Source of the DNA: Clostridia bacterium
GTDB taxonomy: Bacteria; Bacillota; Clostridia; Oscillospirales; CAG-272
Direction: 5' to 3'
NCBI GenBank assembly: GCA_017621695.1
Contig: JAGASP010000073.1
Coordinates: 1-53,985, forward strand
DNA: 53,985 nt
Shown: positions 31,374-39,783 of the stretch, piece by piece
How positions within the stretch are numbered: the first letter of the stretch is position 1
Layout of the letters: each line of letters opens with the position of its first letter
Program-made: the position numbers and the translations under genes
The notes under the pieces: model-generated
What the model saw: only the letters and a program-made list of their open reading frames with translations
Database searches by the model: none
Told to the model about the DNA's origin: nothing

Positions 31374-33158
31374 TCAGAACATCTCCACCGCGCACTCCGC
31401 CATCTCCAGACACCCCTCCAGCCCCCGCAGAGGCAGGAAGCAGGGGATGAAGAAGCCCTCCATGTAATCCTTGTCGGTCACAAGCTCCAGAGCCTTTTCC
31501 TCCAGAGAAGCCTTGCTCACACCCTCCAGGAGAGGCAACGCGCAAGCGGCGGCGCGGGCGGCGGTGCCCTCTGCCCACAGGGTAGCCTCCTCGGCCGGGG
31601 AAGCGGTCAGCCTCCAGAGAAGAGCCACATCCCGGGCCTGATGGGCGGCGGTCGTGTAGTGGAAGGTGGTGAAGTAGCGCTCAGCGTTGGGGGTGCCGAG
31701 GATGGCGGGCTGGGTATCCCCAAACTCACCCGTGAGGAACAGATCCCCACTGACCACCGCCACGCCGTCGGCCAGCATGGCTTGGATCTCCTCCCGCTCC
31801 ACGCAGGCCTTGCCCATACCCGACAGGACAAGACAGATCCGCTTGCCGTCCCAGTCCTTGGGGGTGAGCCTGACCCACGGAATCTGCTCCCCGCGAGTCG
31901 AGGTGAGGATATTCCGCTCCACGGTCACGCCGTCAGCCTCCAGGATATCTCCGTCCGCCACGGCGTAGTCCCGTCCGTCGATGCCCGTGACCCAGGCCAG
32001 CATCTTCTTCTTTTCGGCCGTGGGCAGGGAAGCCACGCGGGCGGTCAGCTCGGCCTTGTGGGCGGCGAAATACTCATCGTCACTCTCAAAGCCGGGAGCA
32101 TTGCCGCCCTCCTTGAACCATACCATATCCGAGAGATACGGCGTCTCGATGGTCTCCTCCTCCCAAAACAAATCCTTGCCCATGAGATGGCGGGCGAAGA
32201 AGCTGTAGACCCTGTGGCGGGTCTTTGCGTTGTACTGGTGGGGCGCGATCTGGTAGTACTGCTCCACCTTCTCCTCCGCGCCGTACAGGGCGTAGATATC
32301 CCGAATGGCGGGGTACTCCTCGGTCAGCTGGTACTTGGTCCAGTCTCCCGTGGAGCCTGCCAGGAACAGGGGACGGGGAGCCAGCATGGCGCACATCTCG
32401 GTGTTGGTGGTGTCCCTGCGCAACCCCGCGGCGTTCTCGCACTGACAGCCCCCCTGCATATGCAGAGAGATCATGTTGATGGGCGCGGCGGCTTTGACGC
32501 GGTCATCCAAAAGACTCAGAAACAGAGTCTGGGACCCGCCCCCCGACGCCCCCGTGACACCGATGTTGTCGGCATCCACCTCGGGCATGGAGCAGAGCAG
32601 ATCCAGGGCGCGGATGTTGTTCCAGAGCTGGACACCCAGCCCGTTGGAGCCCCACAGCTCCCGCTCCCCCCGTCCGTAGTCGTGGGAGAGCTGACGGCTG
32701 TCCACCATGCCGATCATGTCGGTGACCAGGCAGACAAAGCCCATGCGGGCGAAGTTGGCGATCTGTTGGGGGTAGTCCCCCGTGTCCATGCGGGTCAGGC
32801 GTTGCTGTTCCCAATGGCCGATGACGTTGAGGATGGCGGGGCATTTCCCCGTCAAGGGGCGGGGAAGGTAGAGGTTGCCCGTGGACCACAGCCCGGGGTA
32901 GCTCTCGAACATGATCTTGTATATGGTGTACCCATCGTACTCCCCCACCAGCTCGCGGCGGGTGTTCAGGGGCGTTTTTTCGGGCCAGGGATACAGCCCC
33001 GCCGCCATGCGGAGGTTGAACTGAAGCTCCTCACGGCGGGCATCCACCGCCTCGCGGGAATCAAAGCGGGGCATGGGGAAGTGGGTGTCGGTATGACGGT
33101 CGGCGGTCAGACGGAGGTCAAAGGGAGGATGGGGCAGGACTTGGTAGATAGGGTTCAT
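31374..33158 (-). CDS. Alpha/beta-hydrolase, acetyl-xylan-esterase-like
   Basis: A 594-residue alpha/beta-hydrolase related to acetyl xylan esterase / DUF-type abhydrolases. The nucleophile elbow is VTGASGGGSQTLFL (about 204-217), with an upstream oxyanion region LNVIGHW (about 112-118) and a candidate catalytic His in YQIAPHQYN (about 303-311). There is no signal peptide, so it would act in the cytoplasm on imported acetylated or esterified sugars. AAAGGAG precedes the ATG. It is the last gene of the minus-strand carbohydrate locus, separated from the glycosidase gene by a 337-base repeat-bearing gap, so it may be transcribed separately. The substrate is unknown. Confidence 0.8.
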   Translation of the reverse strand: MNPIYQVLPHPPFDLRLTADRHTDTHFPMPRFDSREAVDARREELQFNLRMAAGLYPWPEKTPLNTRRELVGEYDGYTIYKIMFESYPGLWSTGNLYLPRPLTGKCPAILNVIGHWEQQRLTRMDTGDYPQQIANFARMGFVCLVTDMIGMVDSRQLSHDYGRGERELWGSNGLGVQLWNNIRALDLLCSMPEVDADNIGVTGASGGGSQTLFLSLLDDRVKAAAPINMISLHMQGGCQCENAAGLRRDTTNTEMCAMLAPRPLFLAGSTGDWTKYQLTEEYPAIRDIYALYGAEEKVEQYYQIAPHQYNAKTRHRVYSFFARHLMGKDLFWEEETIETPYLSDMVWFKEGGNAPGFESDDEYFAAHKAELTARVASLPTAEKKKMLAWVTGIDGRDYAVADGDILEADGVTVERNILTSTRGEQIPWVRLTPKDWDGKRICLVLSGMGKACVEREEIQAMLADGVAVVSGDLFLTGEFGDTQPAILGTPNAERYFTTFHYTTAAHQARDVALLWRLTASPAEEATLWAEGTAARAAACALPLLEGVSKASLEEKALELVTDKDYMEGFFIPCFLPLRGLEGCLEMAECAVEMF

Positions 33159-33249
33159 AGGGGACTCCTTTATCCGGAATAGAATGAGTTTTTGGAGATT
33201 CAAATTTGGGTTTGTCGGGATGACGGAACCGAGCGGAAATGGGGAGTGT

Positions 33250-33309
33250 GACCCTCATCCGCCTCCCGCCGCAGAGCTGGTCGGCACCTTCCCCCTAGGG
33301 GAAGGCAAG
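33250..33309 (-). repeat. Family A palindromic repeat, copy A3
   Basis: Read on the minus strand, CTTGCCTTCCCC to GGATGAGGGTC, with variable stem GCCG/CGGC. Together with A4 it fills the 33159-33495 gene-free gap; the 82 bases between them hold no gene. Confidence 0.87.
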
Positions 33310-33391
33310 GGTGTGCGGAAACCGTTCTTTTCGTTGAAGCTAAAAGAAAAACATAGTTTTGGTGATGAGGGAAAGCTCCCATTTCCTCGTG

Positions 33392-33449
33392 CTTGCCTTC
33401 CCCTGGGGGGAAGGTGGCGCCCGCCGACGGTGGGTGACGGATGAGGGTC
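33392..33449 (+). repeat. Family A palindromic repeat, copy A4
   Basis: CTTGCCTTCCCC to GACGGATGAGGGTC, with variable stem CCCGCC/GGTGGG (containing G-U pairing). A3 and A4 face outward, the opposite of A1/A2. Confidence 0.87.
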
Positions 33450-33495
33450 ACACAAAAGGTTTCCTATCGGTTCAAACTGTTCGATAAACCCCAAT

Positions 33496-34737
33496 TTATC
33501 TCGCCATAATCAACACGCCCTCATTGGACTTGACGGCCACGGCATAGACACCGTCACCCAAGTCAGTCACGGTCTTGTAACCGTTTCCGCCCAAGGCGCG
33601 GACACAGCGGTCGGGGGCGCGGAAGGTGATCTGATACTCCTTGGGGTCGGTCTCGTGGGGATCGTCAGCGGCGCAGACCATGAGGGCCACCGAGCCGTCG
33701 GTGTTTCTGTTCACCATCTCACCAACCACCAGAGGAGCATTATTGTCAGCCTTAACATCAAAGAACACGCCCGTGGACAGGGAAGGAATGGCCTCCTGCT
33801 GAACGGCCGCCATGTGAGGATGCCCATCGAAGCCCACGAAATGGGTGGACACGCGGCGGTACTTCATGTACTCGTCGGCCAGAGTGCGGATCTCGGCGTT
33901 GACCTTCCTCAGCTTGTCGTACTGCTGGGTCTTGTTGCCCTCGCCGTCCAGCACCTGATTGTGCCACCAGCCCGCGGTGTAGCAGGCCCATGTAATGTTT
34001 TCAGCACCGAAGGCCATGGAGGTGTAGGCCTGGAAGCGGAGGTTGTTTTCGCTCATCCACTCGGCGGGCTTGTTGGAGTTGACCTGTAGAACGATCCACA
34101 TACTCCGCCCCGTGTTGCGGCAGGCGTCGGCCACCACGCGGAGGTTCTCGTAGTGCTTGGTGACGTTGATGGAGTAGAGGTAGAAGTCGTAGCAGATGTA
34201 GTCCACGGGGACGTTCTCGCAGTACTTTTGGATATGCTCGTCATAGGTGGCGGTACCCAGCTGGTTGACCGTCTCCTGGGCGTTGTTCTGGGAGACCGAG
34301 GCGTAGTTGGGGTAGAGATTCAGGTAGGGGAACTGATTCGGGAAGGCGCGGCCCACGTAGTCCATGACCTGCCCGTAGTAGGGGAAGTCCAGCGCCGAGG
34401 GCTCGTCACCCACATCGATGCCCCAGATGGCGGGGTGATCCGCATGGGATGCGGTAAAGGCCTTCGCGGCGGCCTCGTACTTCTCCATAGGATTGGTTTC
34501 GGCCAGCTTGCCCGCGTTGTCTCCGAAACCGCCCCACCATTTGGGGGCGATACCCGAGACGATAGCCCCCACGCCGTACTTGTGGAAAAGATCCAGCGCG
34601 GGGCGGTCGTTGTCCATGCAGACCACGAAATCAATGCCGCAGTCGGCCAGGTCCTTGATGTGCGCCTCGGTGCGGGCGTAGGGCTTGAGGTGGTATACAC
34701 CGATATTCAGGCGGTTTCTGTTCATGCGCTTGTTCAT
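33496..34737 (-). CDS. Glycoside-hydrolase-like (TIM-barrel) protein
   Basis: A 413-residue protein that looks like a clan GH-A-type TIM barrel: GIDFVVCMDND (about 34-44), WGIDVGDEPSA (about 104-114) with a candidate acid/base Glu in DEP, YICYDFYLYS (about 179-188), FGAENITWACYTAGWW (about 243-258) and a C-terminal beta-sandwich-like domain. This resembles GH42 or endoglycosylceramidase-like barrels, but I cannot place it in a numbered family. There is no signal peptide. AAAGGAG precedes the ATG, and the stop of the upstream gene is 42 bases away, so they form an operon. Confidence 0.72.
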   Translation of the reverse strand: MNKRMNRNRLNIGVYHLKPYARTEAHIKDLADCGIDFVVCMDNDRPALDLFHKYGVGAIVSGIAPKWWGGFGDNAGKLAETNPMEKYEAAAKAFTASHADHPAIWGIDVGDEPSALDFPYYGQVMDYVGRAFPNQFPYLNLYPNYASVSQNNAQETVNQLGTATYDEHIQKYCENVPVDYICYDFYLYSINVTKHYENLRVVADACRNTGRSMWIVLQVNSNKPAEWMSENNLRFQAYTSMAFGAENITWACYTAGWWHNQVLDGEGNKTQQYDKLRKVNAEIRTLADEYMKYRRVSTHFVGFDGHPHMAAVQQEAIPSLSTGVFFDVKADNNAPLVVGEMVNRNTDGSVALMVCAADDPHETDPKEYQITFRAPDRCVRALGGNGYKTVTDLGDGVYAVAVKSNEGVLIMAR

Positions 34738-34779
34738 GGTGATTCTCCTTTATTCAGTTTCGTTGATGGCGGAACGGGA

Positions 34780-36075
34780 TCATTCCTCGGAGCTGGTGAT
34801 ACGGTAGGAGACCTCTCGGTTATCCCCGCACTTGATTGTAACGTGGAGGTATTTGTCCCCCACCGACACGTTGCCGATGGAGACGGTCTCCCCATCCAGC
34901 TCTCGGGGCATACAGGGAGTGACGGTCACCGTATCGGTCACCGCGTCGTAGCGGATGCCGAACAGTACCTCCACGATGAGGTGGATGTACTCCGACGCCG
35001 ACCAGCCGTAGCGAAGCACGCCGTGGCCCTCTCCCGTGGAGGGGCTGATGAACTCGGCGTAGTTGCCGTTGAAGGTGCGGACGGTCTGGAGGGCGATGTG
35101 TGCGGCCTCCTCCCGCAGTCCCGCCTCCAGAAGTCCCGTGGCGATGATGCGGTTGCGGAAGGTCCAGACATTGCCGCTCCAGCTGGTGTAGCCTTGGTAC
35201 ACGCCCACCGTCTCCACGTAGCGGGAGCAGGTCTTGGCCATGGTGGTGATGCCCCACTTGCTGTCATAGCCGAAGAGGGAATCATCCTTCAGCAGCTTCA
35301 GAAGCCCCTCGCGGCGATCCATAGGCACGATGCCCCGTTTGAAGACGTCGAACATGGAGTTGTATACCTGCTCGGTGAGCAGCCGCTCCTCATCCACCAG
35401 CCACGAATAGTAGCCTCCGTCTGCGGGGTTGTAGAGCCAGCGGTTGACGGCGTCCCGCAACTCGGCAAAGAGGGAACGGTAGCGGTCGGCGGCGGCGGTG
35501 TCGCCCAAGCGGGTGGCCATTTCAGCCAGCACGTCGGCACCCACAGCCACCTGCACGTTCAGATCCACCTGGGCTACCGTGAGCTGCTCGTGGATATCCG
35601 AGGGGTCTGCCTCCTCGAAGATGCCGCAGACCAGGCCCGTCTTGGGGTCACGCTTGAGGGGAGAGAGCCACCAGTCCATGTACCGCGTAAGCATCCCGTA
35701 GATGCGGCGGACGTAGTCCTCGTCGGCGGTCTCGCGGCAGACGTAGGCGGCTACCTCAAAAATCACGGGGATGGCGCTCAGCTCCTCGTCAAAGTCCAAT
35801 ACGCGGTCGTAGCCGTAGAGGGGAATACGGCCGTTTTCCTTCTGCACGAAGGTGAAATTCTCCAGAGCCGTGCGGCAGTAGTTGCGGTCGAGCCAGCGAT
35901 AGCCCAAGAGGGTCAGAGCGGTGTCCCGCTCCCACCAGCAGTTGCCGTACTGCCCGCCGGGGCCCATGAAGGGGTAGGGGAAGCCCAGAGCGGGGATGGA
36001 CTTGCACTCCTCCAATACCGTAAAGGCGTCGGTGAACTGCTCCTGTGTGATGCCGGGAAAAGAGATTTTCAGCAT
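34780..36075 (-). CDS. MGH1/GH63-like (alpha/alpha)6 glycosidase
   Basis: A 431-residue protein with (alpha/alpha)6-barrel features of the MGH1-like/GH63/GH37 group: GNCWWERDTALTLLGYRWLD (about 44-63) with an R-D pair, FVQKENGRIPLYGYDR (about 72-87), QVDLNVQVAVGADVLAEM (about 168-185) and YTSWSGNVWTFRNRI (about 291-305). Such enzymes hydrolyse alpha-linked gluco- or manno-oligosaccharides or mannosylglycerate. It is cytoplasmic (no signal). The frame remains open for 157 codons upstream, but AAGGAG before 36075 and the terminator at 36201-36232 set the start. Confidence 0.75.
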   Translation of the reverse strand: MLKISFPGITQEQFTDAFTVLEECKSIPALGFPYPFMGPGGQYGNCWWERDTALTLLGYRWLDRNYCRTALENFTFVQKENGRIPLYGYDRVLDFDEELSAIPVIFEVAAYVCRETADEDYVRRIYGMLTRYMDWWLSPLKRDPKTGLVCGIFEEADPSDIHEQLTVAQVDLNVQVAVGADVLAEMATRLGDTAAADRYRSLFAELRDAVNRWLYNPADGGYYSWLVDEERLLTEQVYNSMFDVFKRGIVPMDRREGLLKLLKDDSLFGYDSKWGITTMAKTCSRYVETVGVYQGYTSWSGNVWTFRNRIIATGLLEAGLREEAAHIALQTVRTFNGNYAEFISPSTGEGHGVLRYGWSASEYIHLIVEVLFGIRYDAVTDTVTVTPCMPRELDGETVSIGNVSVGDKYLHVTIKCGDNREVSYRITSSEE

Positions 36076-36154
36076 GATTGGGTCTCCTTGTTGTAACGTT
36101 GGATAATTGCGAAAACCTGAGTAAGACGGATACCTTTTTGAAAGTTCTTGGGAT

Positions 36155-36180
36155 CCAACCCTTCTTTCAAGAAGGGTTGG
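36155..36180. repeat. Perfect 12-base hairpin between the ThuA and glycosidase genes
   Basis: CCAACCCTTCTT-TC-AAGAAGGGTTGG, a perfect inverted repeat with almost no loop and no adjacent T run, followed by the GC-rich CCGCCGGAGGCCG. It is close to the ThuA terminator but separate from it, and is possibly another dispersed repeat. Confidence 0.7.
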
Positions 36181-36200
36181 CCGCCGGAGGCCGTTCCCCC

Positions 36201-36232
36201 AAAAAAGGCGGCCTGCCGTTAGACAAGCCGCC
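36201..36232 (-). terminator. Terminator after the ThuA gene
   Basis: On the minus strand GGCGGC / GCCGCC with a 14-base loop, followed by TTTTTT, 12 bases after the ThuA stop. It separates ThuA from the glycosidase genes, at least partly. Confidence 0.8.
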
Positions 36233-36244
36233 ATAGGGGAAAAA

Positions 36245-36991
36245 TTACTGCTCAAACTTGTCCGACAGCTTGTACTGAATGCAAGGACAGCCGTTCTCAA
36301 TGGGATACCCGATGTCGTTGGGAGCGGCCCACTTGACGGCGTTGCAGATGATGCGCTGGACGTAGGGGTTGTAGTAGGAGCGGCAGAACTCGTGACCGGG
36401 CTGGAAGTAGAATACCTTGCCCGCACCGCGGTAGTAGCACAGACCCGCGCGGAAAATGAAGCCGTCCTCAAACCAGCCGCCGAAGACCAGCTCGTCGGGC
36501 TGAGGCACGTAGAAGGGCTCACAGTACAGCTCCTCAAACAACTCAAAATGATCGGGAATGCCTGCGGCGATGGGGTGAGCGGGGAGCAGATTCCACATGA
36601 TCTCGTTCTGGTCGCGTCCCCAGGAGAGGTTGCCGTTGGTACCCACCACTTGCTTGAACACCTTGGAGTGGTGACCCGAGTGAAGAACGATCAGACCCAT
36701 CTTGCCCATGTAGACACGCTGGCGGATGCGCTCCACAAGACCGTCGTCCACCTCGTGGTGCGCCATGTGTCCCCACCAGAGCAGTACGTCGGTGTTGTTC
36801 AGTACCTCGTCGGGCAGACCCTGGTCGGGGTCGTCCAGCGCGGCGAGACGGACGTTCAACGTGGGATCGGGATCGAGAAAGGACTTGATCAGTCCGTGAA
36901 TACCGTCGGGATAGATGGCCTTGCAGGCCTCCTCAAATCGTTCGTGACGGAATTCGTTCCATACGGTTACATTTAAGATTTTTTCAGCCAT
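36245..36991 (-). CDS. ThuA-domain protein
   Basis: A 248-residue ThuA-like (trehalose-utilisation) protein with a class I glutamine-amidotransferase-like fold: NVTVWNEFRHER (about 7-18), VLLWWGHMAHHEV (about 68-80), LIVLHSGHHSKVFKQVVG (about 100-117), and VFYFQPGHEFCRSYYNP (about 205-221). ThuA proteins accompany sugar-utilisation operons; in rhizobia ThuAB convert trehalose or related disaccharides to 3-keto forms, though no ThuB oxidoreductase is seen here. AAAGGAG precedes the ATG. Context suggests a part in handling the same glycan as the downstream hydrolases. Confidence 0.85.
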   Translation of the reverse strand: MAEKILNVTVWNEFRHERFEEACKAIYPDGIHGLIKSFLDPDPTLNVRLAALDDPDQGLPDEVLNNTDVLLWWGHMAHHEVDDGLVERIRQRVYMGKMGLIVLHSGHHSKVFKQVVGTNGNLSWGRDQNEIMWNLLPAHPIAAGIPDHFELFEELYCEPFYVPQPDELVFGGWFEDGFIFRAGLCYYRGAGKVFYFQPGHEFCRSYYNPYVQRIICNAVKWAAPNDIGYPIENGCPCIQYKLSDKFEQ

Positions 36992-37030
36992 CGGTTTTTC
37001 TCCTTTATGTGTAGTTTTTAGAGGTTATGA

Positions 37031-37819
37031 TCAAATTTCAATGGTCAGACCGTCATATGCGGGGGTCACGTTCATAGGCTCCAGATACTTCACAAGCCCC
37101 TCATGATCAGTGTGAAGTGTCCGCGCCAGGTGGGAGACGTAATACTTTACGTCGGGGGCGAAGAGGTTATACTTGCGGAACATGGTGAGCATGATTTCCA
37201 GCATCTCGGGGGTGTTGTGCTCAAAGATGCGCCAGTCGTAGGTGGCGGTCTCGCCGCAGGTCAGCTCCAGCACCATGGCGTTGACAGGCTTTTCGCGGAT
37301 GACGTTCCAAGACACTGTAGGAATCCAAGACGAATCGCAGCCGTAATAGAGAATGCGGCCGTTCTCCTCAATGAGATACAGGCGGGTATCCTCATCGGGA
37401 TCCTCGGTGGCGTGATTGGAGCGCAGAGAGGTGACCTTGTAGCCCCCGATCTCATAGTCGCGGTTGCGTCTCGTCTCCACGAAGTTGATCTTTTCGGCAA
37501 TCTCCTCCCCTAGCACACGGATCAGCTTGCGCTTGCAGGCGGGATCCGCCCAGACGGTACAGTCCTTGCCTACGCAGAGCCTTGCCACGGTCTCGGGGGT
37601 GAAATGATCCCCATGGGAGTGGGTGACGATGATATTTCTGACGCCATCCAGCAAATCGGGAGTGCCGTTCTGCTCGCAGAAATGGAAGATATGAGGGCCG
37701 GGATCAATGAGCAGATCGTCATTGATGAGAGCCGAGGAAAAGCGGCGGTGAAACGCCCCGGGGACGTAGGCATTGATGTCCCAGTCGGCGGCACCCGTGC
37801 CGAGAAAAGTTAATTTCAT
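37031..37819 (-). CDS. MBL-fold metal-dependent hydrolase (PhnP-like)
   Basis: A 262-residue metallo-beta-lactamase-fold protein. Metal ligands are seen in LGTGAADW (6-13), HSHGDHF (about 66-72, the HxHxDH motif), then D159 in CDSSW and His in YVSHLARTLHTDH (about 236-248). It resembles PhnP/RNase Z-type phosphodiesterases but lacks specific markers for either. It is cytoplasmic. It lies 39 bases before ThuA and after the hypothetical gene at 37860 in one direction, so probably a three-gene transcript ending at 36201. The substrate is unknown. Confidence 0.83.
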   Translation of the reverse strand: MKLTFLGTGAADWDINAYVPGAFHRRFSSALINDDLLIDPGPHIFHFCEQNGTPDLLDGVRNIIVTHSHGDHFTPETVARLCVGKDCTVWADPACKRKLIRVLGEEIAEKINFVETRRNRDYEIGGYKVTSLRSNHATEDPDEDTRLYLIEENGRILYYGCDSSWIPTVSWNVIREKPVNAMVLELTCGETATYDWRIFEHNTPEMLEIMLTMFRKYNLFAPDVKYYVSHLARTLHTDHEGLVKYLEPMNVTPAYDGLTIEI

Positions 37820-37859
37820 GGTATGTTCTCCTTTGTTGATGGAATGATTGAAAAGTGGA

Positions 37860-38369
37860 TCAGCGTCGAATCAGTTCGGCCTCGCTCCAAGAGAAGATTT
37901 CAAAAACACCCAGCATTTTTCCGTTCAGCTTATCCGTAAAAGAGGGCGGGGAGGCGAGCTTGCGCTTCATTTTCTCCAAAGCCTCGCTGTCATCATCCTC
38001 GTCGTCGGTGAGCTGAAATAACCATTGATTCCCGGCGAGACGGTGATCGTCATATGCGGCCTCGTTTTTATAACGCAGGATCGCCACGACCTCGTCGGAA
38101 AGGATGGTCTCAATGGCCGATATGGCCATATCGGGATCCAGCCGCCCCGAGAACTCGGCCTGCCCAAACCAAAGTGTACAGGCTTCCACCCATTTTTGCG
38201 AGCCCTTGGCTTGCAGGGAGATCGAAAACCTTGGTTCGTTTGGGTTGGGTACCAGAAATTCCACGGTGTTCTCGCCCTTATCGGTCGTGTCGTAGACCAC
38301 ACGGGGGCGGTAAGATGCGAAGGCGCGGGTCAGATGTGTTGCGAATTCTTCAAGGGTATATAGGGTCAT
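37860..38369 (-). CDS. Hypothetical acidic protein
   Basis: A 169-residue soluble protein with no signal peptide or membrane segment. The N-terminal half contains RVVYDTTDKGENTVEFLVPN; an acidic run TDDEDDDSEALEKMKRK lies at about 121-137, and the C-terminus is VFEIFSWSEAELIRR. I do not recognise the family. CGGAGG precedes the ATG. It starts the minus-strand transcript from the promoter at 38448-38476 and lies 40 bases before the MBL-fold gene. Confidence 0.75.
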   Translation of the reverse strand: MTLYTLEEFATHLTRAFASYRPRVVYDTTDKGENTVEFLVPNPNEPRFSISLQAKGSQKWVEACTLWFGQAEFSGRLDPDMAISAIETILSDEVVAILRYKNEAAYDDHRLAGNQWLFQLTDDEDDDSEALEKMKRKLASPPSFTDKLNGKMLGVFEIFSWSEAELIRR

Positions 38370-38415
38370 GGAATCCTCCGTTTAAAGGTCATCTTTAAAA
38401 TCTTTCAAACAGCTC

Positions 38416-38444
38416 TTGCAATTTTTTTCGAAATATGGTATAGT
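38416..38444 (+). promoter_or_regulatory. Promoter for the DUF6062-mnmM transcript
   Basis: TTGCAA (38416-38421), 17 bases, TATAGT (38439-38444). It faces the minus-strand promoter at 38448-38476, with the -10 boxes three bases apart. Confidence 0.75.
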
Positions 38445-38447
38445 ATC

Positions 38448-38476
38448 ATTATACACGATTTTTCTCTGAATTGCAA
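38448..38476 (-). promoter_or_regulatory. Promoter for the 38369-to-37031 transcript
   Basis: On the minus strand TTGCAA, 17 bases, TATAAT. Start sites of this and the facing promoter would overlap, so polymerase can occupy only one at a time. Confidence 0.75.
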
Positions 38477-38514
38477 TCATTTTGACCTAAAAATATCAAA
38501 AAAAGGATAAAAAT

Positions 38515-39213
38515 ATGGAACAAATTTATACCATACCCGTCAACGAGGCGTTTGAAGCCTCCCGCGATGACCATGCCTGCGGATGCCCCTTGTGCGCCAT
38601 TTACCGCAAGCTGGAAGAGAATGAGTTGGATCTCATTCTCGGCGCATCCATGATGGAGCCCGATTGCCGCATCAAGACCAATGAACAAGGCTTTTGCCGC
38701 CTGCATTACGATCTGATGTTCGTTCGCAAAAACCGCCTCGGCATGGCATTGACCCTGGAAAGTCACCTGAAGGAATTGCAGGGAGACATCAAGGAAAGCG
38801 TACTCGGTGCACCCGGCAGCAAGCCCGTCAAGCGCATCTCGGCCTTGGAAGGGGACTGCTACGTTTGCAAGCGCATCAGCTATCATTTTGAACATATGTT
38901 GGAAACGGTGGTGTATCTTTGGGACAGCGACGAGGATTTCCCCGCCAAGCTGGATGCCCAGCCGTATTTCTGTCTGCCGCACTACCGCCGTCTTTTGGAA
39001 TATGGCCAAAAGCGCCTTGGAAAGAAGCGCCTTGCACAGTTTGTGGGTGCTTGCGACAAGGTGGTCAACGGATATATGGAGACCCTTACCGAGGACGTGA
39101 GCTGGTTCTGTAAAAAGTTCGACTACCGCTACGACCAGGAGCCCTGGTATAACTCCAAGGATGCCGTGGAGCGTGCCATTAAATTTTTGAGATCGGATAT
39201 TCACAATAAATAA
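38515..39213 (+). CDS. DUF6062 family protein
   Basis: A 232-residue protein recognised as DUF6062, a clostridial family of unknown function. It carries paired cysteine/histidine motifs: HACGCPLC (about 19-26), FCRLHYD (about 61-67), CYVCKRISYHFEHM (about 118-131) and FCLPHY (about 156-161). Together these suggest two metal-binding sites of internally repeated type (CxxC ... CxxHY in each half). It is cytoplasmic. It is 10 bases ahead of mnmM, so translation is probably coupled. Confidence 0.83.
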   Translation: MEQIYTIPVNEAFEASRDDHACGCPLCAIYRKLEENELDLILGASMMEPDCRIKTNEQGFCRLHYDLMFVRKNRLGMALTLESHLKELQGDIKESVLGAPGSKPVKRISALEGDCYVCKRISYHFEHMLETVVYLWDSDEDFPAKLDAQPYFCLPHYRRLLEYGQKRLGKKRLAQFVGACDKVVNGYMETLTEDVSWFCKKFDYRYDQEPWYNSKDAVERAIKFLRSDIHNK

Positions 39214-39223
39214 GGAGACCTAT

Positions 39224-39778
39224 ATGATCGACCTGCTCGACCTGCATAAGCATTTTATTTTAAAACATCTCCGAGAAGGGGATATCGCCGTAGACTTTAC
39301 CATGGGCAACGGCCATGACACCGAATTTCTGTCCAAGACCGTAGGCCCCCACGGCTTTGTGTACGCATTTGATATCCAGGAGCAAGCCCTGTCCTCCACG
39401 CAGGAATTGCTGGTAAAATCGGGCTGTCCCGATAACTATCAGCTCATTCTGGACTCCCACTCCAACGTCAAAAAATACGTGGACGTTCCCTTCAAGGCGG
39501 GGATGTTCAACCTCGGTTGGTTGCCCGGAGGAAATAAAGCCATTACCACTCTCCGCGAGACCACGCTTCCGGCCATCCGTGATGCCATCTCCCTCATGGA
39601 TAAAGACGCGATTCTGAATATCGCCGTCTATCCCGGCCATAAGGAGGGAGACGCCGAGGGACAAATGATCCTCGACTATCTTTCGGGTATCAGTAAATAT
39701 AAGGTCTGCGCGACTCTTGTCAAGATCATCAATTCCCCAACGTCTCCCTTCTTCATCATGGTGGAAACCAAGCCCTGA
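39224..39778 (+). CDS. mnmM: SAM-dependent tRNA methylase MnmM (YtqB family)
   Basis: A 184-residue class I methyltransferase of the rRNA_methylase/YtqB family. The SAM site is VDFTMGNGHDTEFLS (about 23-37) with acidic AFDIQEQAL (about 48-56). The family signature FNLGWLPGGNKAI (about 95-107) and YPGHKEGD (about 138-145) follow. MnmM methylates nm5s2U to mnm5s2U at position 34 of tRNAs in Gram-positive bacteria. AAGGAG precedes the ATG. It is downstream of the DUF6062 gene and 132 bases before htrA. Confidence 0.9.
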   Translation: MIDLLDLHKHFILKHLREGDIAVDFTMGNGHDTEFLSKTVGPHGFVYAFDIQEQALSSTQELLVKSGCPDNYQLILDSHSNVKKYVDVPFKAGMFNLGWLPGGNKAITTLRETTLPAIRDAISLMDKDAILNIAVYPGHKEGDAEGQMILDYLSGISKYKVCATLVKIINSPTSPFFIMVETKP

Positions 39779-39783
39779 AGTCG

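Noticed and set aside
34153..36096. A 647-codon plus-strand frame across the two glycosidase genes
   Set aside because: It spans two genes with clear ribosome sites on the minus strand and shows no protein-like pattern.
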